Below, one piece after another: positions 20,201-26,761 of a DNA stretch of 64,000 bases. Each line of letters opens with the position of its first letter. Positions within the stretch are counted from its first letter, which is position 1. This DNA is from Lysobacteraceae bacterium. Its GTDB lineage: Bacteria > Pseudomonadota > Gammaproteobacteria > Xanthomonadales > Rhodanobacteraceae. A program made the position numbers and the translations under genes. The stretch covers positions 1-64,000 of the forward strand of contig JAGWNA010000005.1 of NCBI GenBank assembly GCA_028871555.1, written 5' to 3'. The notes below the pieces were generated by a model, which worked only from the letters and a program-made list of their open reading frames with translations, ran no database searches and had not been told where the DNA came from.

Positions 20201-20231
20201 AATTTTTCTTGAAATGCAAAGGCGTTCTCAT
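17226..20231 (-). CDS. TonB-dependent receptor with carboxypeptidase-regulatory-like domain
   Basis: 1001 residues from the ATG at 20229-20231, with a GGGAGAG ribosome site. Signal peptide about 32 residues (to LWAQ). An N-terminal beta-sandwich regulatory domain follows (TTITATNIATGVVRRTTTAADGSYGLVGLQPGTYRI, of the Oar/CarboxypepD_reg type), then a plug with TVPGVVFSLDANGHTSLRGG and SSVNVYIDGVG, and a barrel ending in Phe (VGMKF), the usual outer-membrane assembly signal. It takes up large substrates with energy from TonB; in this locus a glucan or glucan fragment is likely. It follows lacI by 41 bp. A perfect 14-bp LacI-type palindrome lies inside its plug-coding part. Confidence 0.93.
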   Translation of the reverse strand: MRTPLHFKKNLLASLVATSVIGIAGTPANLWAQTATAIVRGKGPPSTTITATNIATGVVRRTTTAADGSYGLVGLQPGTYRIDAGPGTQKVVTLTVASTATLNLGAAGAAPAGPTTTLAGVSVTATTLTEVKTSEIATTISQHQIETIPQVSRNFLEFADTVPGVVFSLDANGHTSLRGGAQNNSSVNVYIDGVGQKSYVKEGGVSGQFASQGNPFPQLAIGQYKVITSNYKAEFDQISSAAVTAETKSGTNEFHGEVFDTYTNDHLRAATPAEDNAHRKTGSHEKEFGFAIGGPIIKDKLHFFATYERKLFDTPTTVTLGSPVPGIAALLPPSVAAQAGPAGLPFTEKLGFAKIDWEPTDRDRFELSGQVRKEGQFDNIGGVTARAAGIDVINNDERYSLRWQHSGEIYFNELLFTHEAAYNNPTSLGFGNGAVYTYQPNHDATVLITGAASPLATQRKGQTGPALQDDLTFNDLDWHGEHVVKLGAKYKKITLNAQDAGDTNAQFYYDVNPSGTSAIPYKVFFPNPVAGLSPKVVTKDYQFGAYLQDDWAVNDKLTLNLGVRWDYERLPAYLDYVTPANVIAAFNGQDPNAPAGQTYAQTLAKGGININDYISNGHNRKANKDEWQPRLGFSYDMNGDERHVFHGGAGRAYDRNLYDFMQLEITKSSLPEQTIFFNNSSRTCDTANANCVNWDPNFLNGLGNLQALLASSNAGQEVDILNNNLKVPYSDQFSFGMSNKIGDWNTNATIARILSYNGFVFTLGNRYPDGAFFKNNSQPWGNGVPGFGALIVGNNGIETRTTQVLLSAEKPYTKESGWGVTIAYTYTKARQNRDINEHYSFDEATIGNYPFITSNAAARHRLVATGVIDVPWGITLSAKVTLATPIPGNAIACYGATFPNGSGCTPIAGTPPGNGRFLVGGKFFGYRDVDFQATKDFDIGHGYKMYARFDVLNAFNFRNYTDLNYNFGSNGVLNSNFVHYNTDGNITYVPRELRLTVGMKF
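19661..19674. promoter_or_regulatory. Perfect 14-bp LacI-type palindrome inside the receptor gene
   Basis: TGTAAACGTTTACA, a full palindrome, about 560 nt downstream of the receptor start codon. It spans the codons for the conserved segment SVNVY, written with TCT, GTA and GTT, which are unusual choices in this GC-rich genome. It matches the site at 24590-24603 except for two central bases. It may be an intragenic operator; binding is not shown. Confidence 0.5.
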
Positions 20232-20272
20232 GGTTACTCTCCCCGGTCAACTTTTTGGATGGTTGAATTGCA

Positions 20273-21298
20273 TCAGCCTTGAGGCGGTCGAGCTTCGTGT
20301 TTCGCGCCGCACGATTCGCGGACGACGACTTCGCAGCCGAGCGTGTGCACGGATGCCGGTGCCGGGTCCGCTTTGTCGAGTTGCGCGACCAGTTGCTCCA
20401 GCGCGAGCCGGCCCAGATCCACGATGCGTACCCGTACCGTGCTCAGCGGCGGGGTGACGTAGCGTGCGACCGGAATGTCATCGAAACCGGCCAGCGCGAT
20501 GTCCTGCGGGACATGCAGTCCCGCCTCCTTGAATGCGGTCAGGCAGCCCACCGCCATCATGTCGTTCGCGGCGAACACGGCACGCGGGCGCGTCTCCTGT
20601 GCCAGCAGTTCGCGCCCGGCGCGGTAACCCGATTCCTCGGTGAAGTCGCCCGCGACGATATGGATCGGTGCGCTCGGTGCGCGGCTCGCCATCGCCGCGC
20701 GGTAACCCTCTTCGCGCTGCTGCGCATCGAAGTTGCTTGCCGGACCTGCAATGAAGGCCACGCTGGAATGGCCGGCAGCGAGCAGGTGCTGCACCATCGC
20801 GCTGGCGCCAGCGAAGTTGTCGACGTTGAGCACGGTATAGGCCTTGCTCTTCACGGCGCTGTTGATCAGCACGACAGGCAGGGCCTTGGGCAAGTTGGCG
20901 CGAAGGAATGCCGCGTCGACCCGCGCCGACAGGATCAGCAGGCCGTCGACGCGACCCTGCATCGAGCGCACGGCCGCCGCCGCTTCCTGGGCGCCGTCGT
21001 GCGAGCTGGATACCAGCAGGTGGAAACCGCGCGCACGCGCGGCCAGATCGATGCCGCGGATCAACTCGGAAAAGAACTCGCCGTACAGATCCGGCAGCAG
21101 TGCGCCGATGGTATTGCTGCGTCGGGTGATCAGCATGCGCGCGGCTGCATGCGGGATGTATTGCAGGCGGCTGGCGGCCGCGTGGATGCGCTCACTGGTT
21201 TCGGCGGTCACCCCGCTGCCGCCATTCATGGCGCGCGATACCGAGGCTACGGAAACCTTGGCCTCGCGAGCTACATCTTTGATCGTTGCTGCCGACAT
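20273..21298 (-). CDS. LacI-family transcriptional regulator
   Basis: 341 residues from the ATG at 21296-21298. N-terminal helix-turn-helix TIKDVAREAKVSVASVSRAM (residues 5-24), hinge region with YIPHAAARMLITRRSNTIG, then a periplasmic-binding-protein-like sensor domain (GALLPDLYGEFFSELIRGID; FAANDMMAVGCL; ALAGFDDIPVARYVTPPLSTV). It lies 41 bp upstream of and in the same direction as the TonB receptor, so it is probably co-transcribed with it. It presumably represses the locus until a glucan-derived sugar binds. Palindromic sites at 21342-21355, 19661-19674 and 24590-24603 are candidate operators, the first just upstream of its own gene (autoregulation). Confidence 0.93.
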   Translation of the reverse strand: MSAATIKDVAREAKVSVASVSRAMNGGSGVTAETSERIHAAASRLQYIPHAAARMLITRRSNTIGALLPDLYGEFFSELIRGIDLAARARGFHLLVSSSHDGAQEAAAAVRSMQGRVDGLLILSARVDAAFLRANLPKALPVVLINSAVKSKAYTVLNVDNFAGASAMVQHLLAAGHSSVAFIAGPASNFDAQQREEGYRAAMASRAPSAPIHIVAGDFTEESGYRAGRELLAQETRPRAVFAANDMMAVGCLTAFKEAGLHVPQDIALAGFDDIPVARYVTPPLSTVRVRIVDLGRLALEQLVAQLDKADPAPASVHTLGCEVVVRESCGAKHEARPPQG

Positions 21299-21695
21299 AG
21301 GAGTAGGGACCGGAGATTCTGAAACCCTGATGTGGCAGCAACGTAATCGTTTTCATGAGGGTTTGTAAAGCACTGGTAAACCAGGGATATGCTGCGTCGC
21401 AAAATGGTTTTGCATGCTCGTCGTGAGATCTGTATGGAATTCGTCGCGGACACGGTGTTACGGCAATCAGGGCAGACCGGACGACGCTGTGGCAGCGCAG
21501 CAACGAACGCAAAGCCAGACCGTGGCGATGGGTGGCCAAGCTGCAGGAATTGCGAACCTTGCCGCATTCTTGCGCATTGCATGGAAGGTCATTTTATCGT
21601 TAAATCGGGGTTAATATTAGCGGACTCAAGCGGCTGTACCCTTTATCTGTCGATGCAGACGAACAAAACATAGGCAAGTCATTGTATTTACGATC
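21299..21695. other. Regulatory intergenic region between lacI and the SPFH gene
   Basis: 397 bp, more AT-rich than its surroundings. Read leftward, a possible lacI promoter (TTTACC or TTTACA near 21366-21380) overlaps the operator-like site 21342-21355. A further small dyad, CTGGTAAACCAG, lies near 21375. The right part must hold the promoter of the SPFH gene; TTAATATTAG at 21611-21620 is a possible -10 region. No convincing small gene: the open frames of 66-94 codons here lack ribosome sites and recognisable products. Confidence 0.5.
21342..21355. promoter_or_regulatory. Operator-like site upstream of lacI
   Basis: CGTAATCGTTTTCA matches the reverse complement of the site at 24590-24603 (TGTAATCGTTTACA) at 12 of 14 positions. 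It lies about 45-60 nt upstream of the lacI start codon, as expected for autoregulation. Confidence 0.5.
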
Positions 21696-22154
21696 ATGTT
21701 GATCCTCCTGACATTACCCTTGGTCTTTTCCGCCGTTTTGATGGCCAGTGCGATCAGGCGCGTGCCGGTCGGTCAGGTGTACAGTCTTTACCGGCACGGC
21801 AAAATGGCAAGGTTGCTGCAGCCGGGCATTCACCTGGTGCTGCCGCTGCGCGACCGGGTGGTGCACAAGATCGACTTGGCTGGCCAGACGCTGCGCTTTG
21901 AGGAGCCTTGTGCCGACGCCGGCGACATGCGCGGTACGGTGTACTGGCAGGTACTGGAGCCGGAGCGTGCCGATGCGGTGTTCGAGCAGGTGGATCAGCT
22001 GATCCGGCGCGGTGCCCAGGAGGCATTGCAGGTCGAGTCCGGCGCCGACCCCGGCAATCGTCGCGATCTGGGCAGGCGCCTCAAACTATCCTTGAACAAC
22101 GCGCTGCGTGAGCGCGGGATGATGGTGACCCGGGTCGAGCTCGACAACGTCTGA
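21696..22154 (+). CDS. Short SPFH/band-7-like membrane protein
   Basis: 152 residues from the ATG at 21696. One N-terminal membrane segment (MLILLTLPLVFSAVLMASAI), then the start of an SPFH/prohibitin domain: RRVPVGQVYSLYRHGKMARLLQPGIHLVLPLRDRVVHKIDLAGQTL. The end (LKLSLNNALRERGMMVTRVELDNV) matches the place where slipins and stomatins continue into their coiled coil, so this is about 100 residues shorter than a usual slipin and lacks the oligomerisation part. There is no frameshifted continuation downstream: a terminator hairpin follows at 22232. Such proteins sit in membrane microdomains; the role here is unknown. It lies just upstream of rsmG. Confidence 0.7.
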   Translation: MLILLTLPLVFSAVLMASAIRRVPVGQVYSLYRHGKMARLLQPGIHLVLPLRDRVVHKIDLAGQTLRFEEPCADAGDMRGTVYWQVLEPERADAVFEQVDQLIRRGAQEALQVESGADPGNRRDLGRRLKLSLNNALRERGMMVTRVELDNV

Positions 22155-22231
22155 ATCAGGGATCGAACCATCACGAATCGCGCCAGGGCGACCCAGAGCG
22201 CCCGCGCCACAGGGGATTTGAGAGTCTTGCG

Positions 22232-22254
22232 ACCCGCTTCGGCGGGTTTTCTTT
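22232..22254 (+). terminator. Rho-independent terminator after the SPFH gene
   Basis: Stem ACCCGC (22232-22237) and GCGGGT (22242-22247) with a TTCG loop, followed by TTTCTTT. It lies 78 bp past the SPFH stop and about 100 bp before rsmG, so rsmG needs its own promoter. Confidence 0.8.
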
Positions 22255-22352
22255 ATGGTGCGCCCGGCAGGGCGCATCCACTCGGATGCCGCTGGCATCG
22301 TGATCGTCCGTCCCGGATACTGCCGCATCCCGATCACCACACCGGAAACGTC

Positions 22353-22982
22353 ATGACCGCGCGTGCCGCCTTGCAGGCCCGACTGGAACGAGGCATCGCC
22401 GGACTGGGCCTGACCTTGCCGGCCGAAGCGGTGCCAAGGTTGCTCGACTACCAGGCATTGCTGGAGCGCTGGAACGCCGCCTACAACCTCACCGCGGTCC
22501 GCGATGCCGCGGAAATGATCACTCGGCACCTGCTCGATTCGCTGGCGATCCTGCCTCACGTGCAGGGCGCCACGCTGGCCGATCTGGGCACCGGCCCGGG
22601 CTTGCCGGGCATTCCATTGGCGATCGCGGTGCCCGGGCGGGAAATCCTGCTGGTCGATTCCAACGGCAAGAAGGTGCGTTTCCTGCGCGAGGCGATCCGT
22701 GCCCTCAAGCTCGACGGCGTGCGTGCCGTGCAGTCGCGTGTCGAGGACGTGCAGGGCCAGTTCGACTGCATCACCGCGCGCGCGTTCGCCAGCCTCGCCG
22801 ACATGCTCGCTTGGGGTGGCCATCTGCTGGCACCGGGCGGCGTCTGGCTGGCGATGAAAGGCAAGCTGCCGGACGACGAATTGCCGGGCATCCCGCCCGG
22901 CTTCGAAGTGCGCGCCGTGCATGCGCTGACGGTGCCGGAGTTGCCGGCCGAGCGCCATCTGCTGGTGCTGGCGCGCGCCTGA
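22353..22982 (+). CDS. rsmG: 16S rRNA (guanine(527)-N(7))-methyltransferase
   Basis: 209 residues from the ATG at 22353, normal family length. Family signature in order: YQALLERWNAAYNLTAVRD near residues 30-50, the SAM-binding loop LADLGTGPGLPGIPLAI near 75-90, VDSNGKKVRFLREAIRALKL near 105-124, and TARAFASLADML. It methylates G527 in the 530 loop of 16S rRNA; loss gives low-level streptomycin resistance in other bacteria. In many bacteria rsmG is followed directly by parA-parB near the origin. Here REP elements, a beta-glucosidase and an ABC ATPase lie between rsmG and parA. Confidence 0.97.
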   Translation: MTARAALQARLERGIAGLGLTLPAEAVPRLLDYQALLERWNAAYNLTAVRDAAEMITRHLLDSLAILPHVQGATLADLGTGPGLPGIPLAIAVPGREILLVDSNGKKVRFLREAIRALKLDGVRAVQSRVEDVQGQFDCITARAFASLADMLAWGGHLLAPGGVWLAMKGKLPDDELPGIPPGFEVRAVHALTVPELPAERHLLVLARA

Positions 22983-23019
22983 GGCCCGTCGCTGCCATGT
23001 GTGTGCGCGTGTGTGTGCG

Positions 23020-23114
23020 TAGGAGCCCACCGTGTGGGCGAATGCTCTTCGCCGGCACCCCGACAAGGGCATCGCGCACAGGGTGTGCTCCTACCGGCGT
23101 CGTGCAATCCGTCC
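23020..23114. repeat. Single copy of the valS-array palindromic unit
   Basis: One ~95-bp unit closely similar to those at 9310-9792 (TAGGAGCCCACCGTGTGGGC... GCGCACAGGGTGTGCTCC... CGTGCAATCCGTC), with a few point differences. Its substitutions in both arms weaken pairing slightly. It abuts a REP doublet of a second subfamily at 23116. Confidence 0.92.
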
Positions 23115-23115
23115 G

Positions 23116-23193
23116 GAACCCGCTCGCGGGCGATGCTCTTGGTTTTCGAAGCAGCTGGATTCAGAGCAGGAGCATCGCCCGCGAGCGGGCTCC
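23116..23193. repeat. REP doublet, GAACCCGCTCGCGGGCGATGC subfamily
   Basis: Left half GAACCCGCTCGCGGGCGATGC and inverted right half GCATCGCCCGCGAGCGGGCTC, separated by about 35 bp. Related doublets occur at 27691-27773 and 39908-39985. It lies between the convergent rsmG and GH1 genes and ends 8 bp from the GH1 stop. Confidence 0.9.
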
Positions 23194-23201
23194 ACACACA
23201 C

Positions 23202-24560
23202 CTATAGCGTGTCCAGCGCGCTGCCGTTGCTGGCGATCACCTGCGCATACAGCTTCGCGCTGGCCTTGGGCGTGCGCTGCTGGGTGGTGAAGTCGACGTG
23301 GTACAGCCCGAAACGCTTGGAGAAACCCAGCGACCATTCCAGGTTGTCCATCAGCGACCAGGCATAGTAACCCTTCAGGTTCACCCCCGCCGCGATCGCG
23401 TGGTGCAGTGCCTGCAGGTGCTTGCGCAGATAGTCCGTGCGCAACGGATCGCTGAGCACGGCCTCTTCGGACACCGGCGGATCATAGAAGGCCGAACCGT
23501 TTTCGGTGACGTACAGTGGAATGTCCCCGTAGCGCGCCCTGAACCAGAGCAGCGTTTCGGTCAGGCCCTGTTCGAAGACTTCCCAGCCGGTCTCGGTATG
23601 GGTCCGGTTGGCTTGGTGCACCGGCACGGCCTTCAGCGGATACGCGTCCGGGTCGTGCCTGACCACTGCGCGGGTGTAGTAGTTGATGCCGACGAAATCG
23701 ACCTCCTGCCGGGTCAGCGCGAAGTCGTCGGCGGGGAAATCCGGCCACGCATCGCCGAAGATTTCCCTCAGTTCCGGCGGATAGCTGCCGAGCAGCGCCG
23801 GGTCGGCGAACTGCAGATTCATGTAGGCATGCGCGCGGCCGGTGGCGGCGAGATCCTCGGCGCTGTCCGAGGCCGGGTACTTGGGCTCGATGTTGAACAC
23901 CACGCCGATCTCGTGCTTGCCGTGCGCGCGATAGGCCTGGATGCCGGCGCCGCTGGCACGCATCAGGTTGTGCGCGGCGATCGGCGCTTCGAACTTGTTG
24001 CGATGTCCTGGCGCCAGGACCCCGTGCAGATAGCCGCCATCGGTGACCACCCACGGCTCGTTGAGGGTGGACCAGCGCGGCACCCGGTCGTCCAGTGCCT
24101 TGAACATCACCTCGGCGTACTCGGCGAACCAGTACGCGCTGTCGCGGTTGAGCCAGCCGCCGCGGTCGTCGAGTGCGGCCGGCAGATCCCAATGGAACAG
24201 CGTCGCGTTCGGCACGATGCCGTTTTCAAGCAGCTCGTCGACCAGCCGCGAATAGAAATCCAGTCCCTTCGGGTTGACCGGCCCGATGCCCTCGGGCAGC
24301 ACGCGCGCCCAGTTGATGCTGAAGCGGTATCCCTGCAAGCCCAGCGCGCGCATCAATTGCACGTCATCCTTGTAGCGCCGGTAGTGATCGCAGGCGACAT
24401 CACCGGTATCGCCGTTGGCCATCATGCCCGGCGTATGCGCGAAGCGTTGCCAGATGCTCGGGCCGGCCCCGTCGGCGAGCGGGGAGCCTTCGATCTGATA
24501 GGCCGAGGTGGCGGCGCCCCAGTGGAAGCCATCGGGAAAGCGGTAACTGCTGCCGGTCAT
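23202..24560 (-). CDS. Family GH1 beta-glucosidase
   Basis: 452 residues from the ATG at 24558-24560, with a strong AAGGAG ribosome site. No signal peptide, so cytosolic. GH1 N-terminal signature FHWGAATSAYQIEG (residues 12-25); acid/base Glu E168 in STLNEPWVV; nucleophile Glu E353 in LYVTENGSAFYDPP; C-terminal substrate loop NLEWSLGFSKRFGLYHVDF. Retaining beta-glycosidase, most likely splitting short beta-glucosides to glucose. The operator-like palindrome at 24590-24603 lies 30 bp upstream, so it is probably under the same LacI regulator as the leftward locus and would finish breakdown of imported oligosaccharides. It is divergent from the UgpC-type ATPase gene. Confidence 0.95.
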   Translation of the reverse strand: MTGSSYRFPDGFHWGAATSAYQIEGSPLADGAGPSIWQRFAHTPGMMANGDTGDVACDHYRRYKDDVQLMRALGLQGYRFSINWARVLPEGIGPVNPKGLDFYSRLVDELLENGIVPNATLFHWDLPAALDDRGGWLNRDSAYWFAEYAEVMFKALDDRVPRWSTLNEPWVVTDGGYLHGVLAPGHRNKFEAPIAAHNLMRASGAGIQAYRAHGKHEIGVVFNIEPKYPASDSAEDLAATGRAHAYMNLQFADPALLGSYPPELREIFGDAWPDFPADDFALTRQEVDFVGINYYTRAVVRHDPDAYPLKAVPVHQANRTHTETGWEVFEQGLTETLLWFRARYGDIPLYVTENGSAFYDPPVSEEAVLSDPLRTDYLRKHLQALHHAIAAGVNLKGYYAWSLMDNLEWSLGFSKRFGLYHVDFTTQQRTPKASAKLYAQVIASNGSALDTL

Positions 24561-24589
24561 GGGGCTCCTTGGCGATTCAACGGGCTTGC

Positions 24590-24603
24590 TGTAAACGATT
24601 ACA
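24590..24603. promoter_or_regulatory. LacI-type operator between GH1 and the ABC ATPase gene
   Basis: TGTAAACGATTACA, palindromic except for the two central base pairs. It sits in the 135-bp divergent spacer, 30 bp from the GH1 start and about 92 bp from the ATPase start, so one repressor could control both. Similar 14-bp sites are at 19661 and 21342. Confidence 0.7.
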
Positions 24604-24695
24604 CAGGCAGAATAACCGAACCCTCCGCCGATGTGCACACAGGCGCATGCTTGAAGGGAGTCCGGCCGCCCTGGCCAAACGTACCGGAGATGCCG

Positions 24696-25787
24696 ATGGC
24701 AACCGTCAGTCTGGACCAGCTGCGCAAGGTCTATCCGAATGGCAATGTGGGCGTGGCCGGAGCCAGCTTCGATATCGCCGACGGCGAGTTGCTGGTGCTG
24801 GTTGGCCCTTCCGGTTGCGGCAAGACCACCTTGCTGCGGATGATCGCAGGGCTGGAAACGATCAGCGGCGGCACGCTGAGCATCGACGGCCGCGTGGTCA
24901 ACGAAGTTGCGCCGAAAGATCGCGACATCGCGATGGTGTTCCAGAACTACGCGCTGTATCCGCACATGACGGTGGCCGAGAACCTGGGCTTCGGCCTGCG
25001 CCTGCGCGGGCACAAGCCGGCGGACATCAAGCAACGCGTCGCCCGTGCGGCCAGAACGCTGGAGCTGGAACAGCGGCTGACCTCGCGTCCGGCCGCCCTG
25101 TCCGGCGGCCAGCGCCAGCGCGTGGCGCTGGGGCGTGCGCTGGTACGCGATCCGAAGGTGTTCCTGCTGGATGAGCCGCTGTCCAATCTGGACGCCAAGC
25201 TGCGGCTGTCGATGCGGGTGGAAATCGCGCGCCTGCACCGCCAACTCAAGGCCACCATGATCTATGTCACGCACGACCAGATCGAGGCGATGACGCTGGG
25301 CCAGCGCATCGTGGTGCTCGATGGCGGAGTGATCCAGCAGATCGACTCGCCGATGAACCTGTACGACCGCCCGGCCAACCTGTTCGTCGCCGGCTTCATC
25401 GGCAGTCCGGCGATGAATCTGCTGCATGGGAAGCTGCGGATCGAGCATGGCTGGAAATTCGCCACGGCGCACGGTGACATCGAATTGGGCGAGCCGCCGC
25501 AAGCCGCGACGTGGCAGGCGTGGTGCGGGCGTGACGTGGTGCTGGGTATCCGCCCGGAAGACCTGCAGCCGCAGGATGCCGGGCCGGCGGCCCTCAGCGC
25601 CCGGCTGGAAGTGCCCGAACCGGTCGGCAACGAGATCTTTCTGAACCTGCGCCTTGGAGGGCAGGCGCTGGTGGCGCGGGTTTCACCACGCGCCCTGCCG
25701 GAGCCGGGCAGTACCGTGGCATTGGGGCTGGCGCTGGGGCGGCTGCATCTGTTCGACGCGCAAAACGGCATGCGCATCGACGCCTGA
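24696..25787 (+). CDS. Sugar ABC transporter ATPase, UgpC/MalK type
   Basis: 363 residues from the ATG at 24696 (MATVSLDQL); an ATG six bases earlier is an alternative. Walker A GPSGCGKTT near residue 37, Q-loop VFQNYALYPHMTV, signature LSGGQRQRVALGRALVRDP near 135, Walker B VFLLDEPLSNLD, switch THDQIEAMTL, then the OB-fold regulatory domain of MalK/UgpC proteins (VVLGIRPEDLQP). It powers CUT1 sugar importers. No permease gene is next to it; the permeases at 10821-12532 lack an ATPase and probably use this one. In related bacteria one such ATPase can serve several importers. Divergent from GH1, with a shared operator-like site. Confidence 0.93.
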   Translation: MATVSLDQLRKVYPNGNVGVAGASFDIADGELLVLVGPSGCGKTTLLRMIAGLETISGGTLSIDGRVVNEVAPKDRDIAMVFQNYALYPHMTVAENLGFGLRLRGHKPADIKQRVARAARTLELEQRLTSRPAALSGGQRQRVALGRALVRDPKVFLLDEPLSNLDAKLRLSMRVEIARLHRQLKATMIYVTHDQIEAMTLGQRIVVLDGGVIQQIDSPMNLYDRPANLFVAGFIGSPAMNLLHGKLRIEHGWKFATAHGDIELGEPPQAATWQAWCGRDVVLGIRPEDLQPQDAGPAALSARLEVPEPVGNEIFLNLRLGGQALVARVSPRALPEPGSTVALGLALGRLHLFDAQNGMRIDA

Positions 25788-25891
25788 GCGCAGCCGGGGC
25801 GGGCCTTGCCGGTCGGGGAGCGCAGGCCCGGGCGAGGCATTACACTAGGAGCCCGCTCCAGAACCCTCATGCGTACGGTAGTTATCCATTC

Positions 25892-26758
25892 ATGGCCCGT
25901 ATCATCGCTGTCGCCAACCAGAAGGGCGGCGTCGGCAAGACCACCACTGCCGTCAATCTTGCTGCCGCGCTGGCTGCCGCAAAGCGCAGGGTATTGCTGG
26001 TCGACCTGGATCCGCAGGGCAATGCGACGATGGCCTCGGGCGTCAACAAGCGCGAGGCCCGGCCCAGCGGCTGCGAAGTGCTGCTGGAAGAAGCGGACAT
26101 CGCCAAAGCGGTCGTACCGACGGCTGGTCATTACGACCTGCTTCCGGGCAATGGCGACCTTACCGCCGCCGAGCTGAAGCTGATGGACGCGCTGGCGCGC
26201 GAACACCGCCTGAAGGAGCAACTGGCGAAGATCGCAGCCGGTTACCAGACCATCCTGATCGACTGTCCGCCATCGCTGAACCTGCTGACCCTGAATGCGT
26301 TGACGGCCGCCCACGGCGTGCTGATCCCGGTGCAGTGCGAATACTTCGCACTGGAAGGCCTGTCCAGCCTGCTCGACACGATCAATGCGGTGCGCCAGCG
26401 GCTGAATCCCGCGCTGGAAATCGAGGGCCTGCTGCGCACCATGTACGACGTGCGCAACAATCTCGGCAACGAGGTCTCCGCACAGCTCACCCAGCACTTC
26501 GGCGACAAGGTGTTGCGCTCGATCATCCAGCGCAACGTGCGTCTGGCCGAGGCCCCCAGCCACGGCCAGCCGATCCACCTGTACGACCGCAGTTCGCGCG
26601 GCGCGATTGCCTACGTCGGACTGGCCGGTGAAATGATCCGGCGCGAGCGCGGGTTGCCGCGCAGCGAACCGATCGAGACAATCGAAGACATCGAAGAACC
26701 GTCGGCACACGGCAGCGGCACGACGCTCGGGGCGTCGGCCGCCAACCATCAGGAATAG
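25892..26758 (+). CDS. parA: Chromosome-partitioning ATPase ParA
   Basis: 288 residues from the ATG at 25892. Deviant Walker A motif NQKGGVGKTTTAVNLAAAL at the extreme N-terminus (no DNA-binding extension, so chromosomal/Soj type), Walker A' LLVDLDPQGNATMASG, Walker B LIDCPPSLNLLTLNAL, and the typical VLIPVQCEYFALEGL. Dimerises with ATP on DNA and moves ParB-parS complexes, positioning the origin region. parB follows after 3 bp. It ends with an extra, glycine/serine-rich tail of about 25 residues. I saw no 16-bp parS site (GTTTCACGTGAAAC core) in the window by eye. Confidence 0.97.
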   Translation: MARIIAVANQKGGVGKTTTAVNLAAALAAAKRRVLLVDLDPQGNATMASGVNKREARPSGCEVLLEEADIAKAVVPTAGHYDLLPGNGDLTAAELKLMDALAREHRLKEQLAKIAAGYQTILIDCPPSLNLLTLNALTAAHGVLIPVQCEYFALEGLSSLLDTINAVRQRLNPALEIEGLLRTMYDVRNNLGNEVSAQLTQHFGDKVLRSIIQRNVRLAEAPSHGQPIHLYDRSSRGAIAYVGLAGEMIRRERGLPRSEPIETIEDIEEPSAHGSGTTLGASAANHQE

Positions 26759-26761
26759 AGC

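Noticed and set aside
21389-21673. Small 94-codon gene upstream of the SPFH gene
   Set aside because: No ribosome site, overlaps another frame of similar length, and the region looks regulatory.
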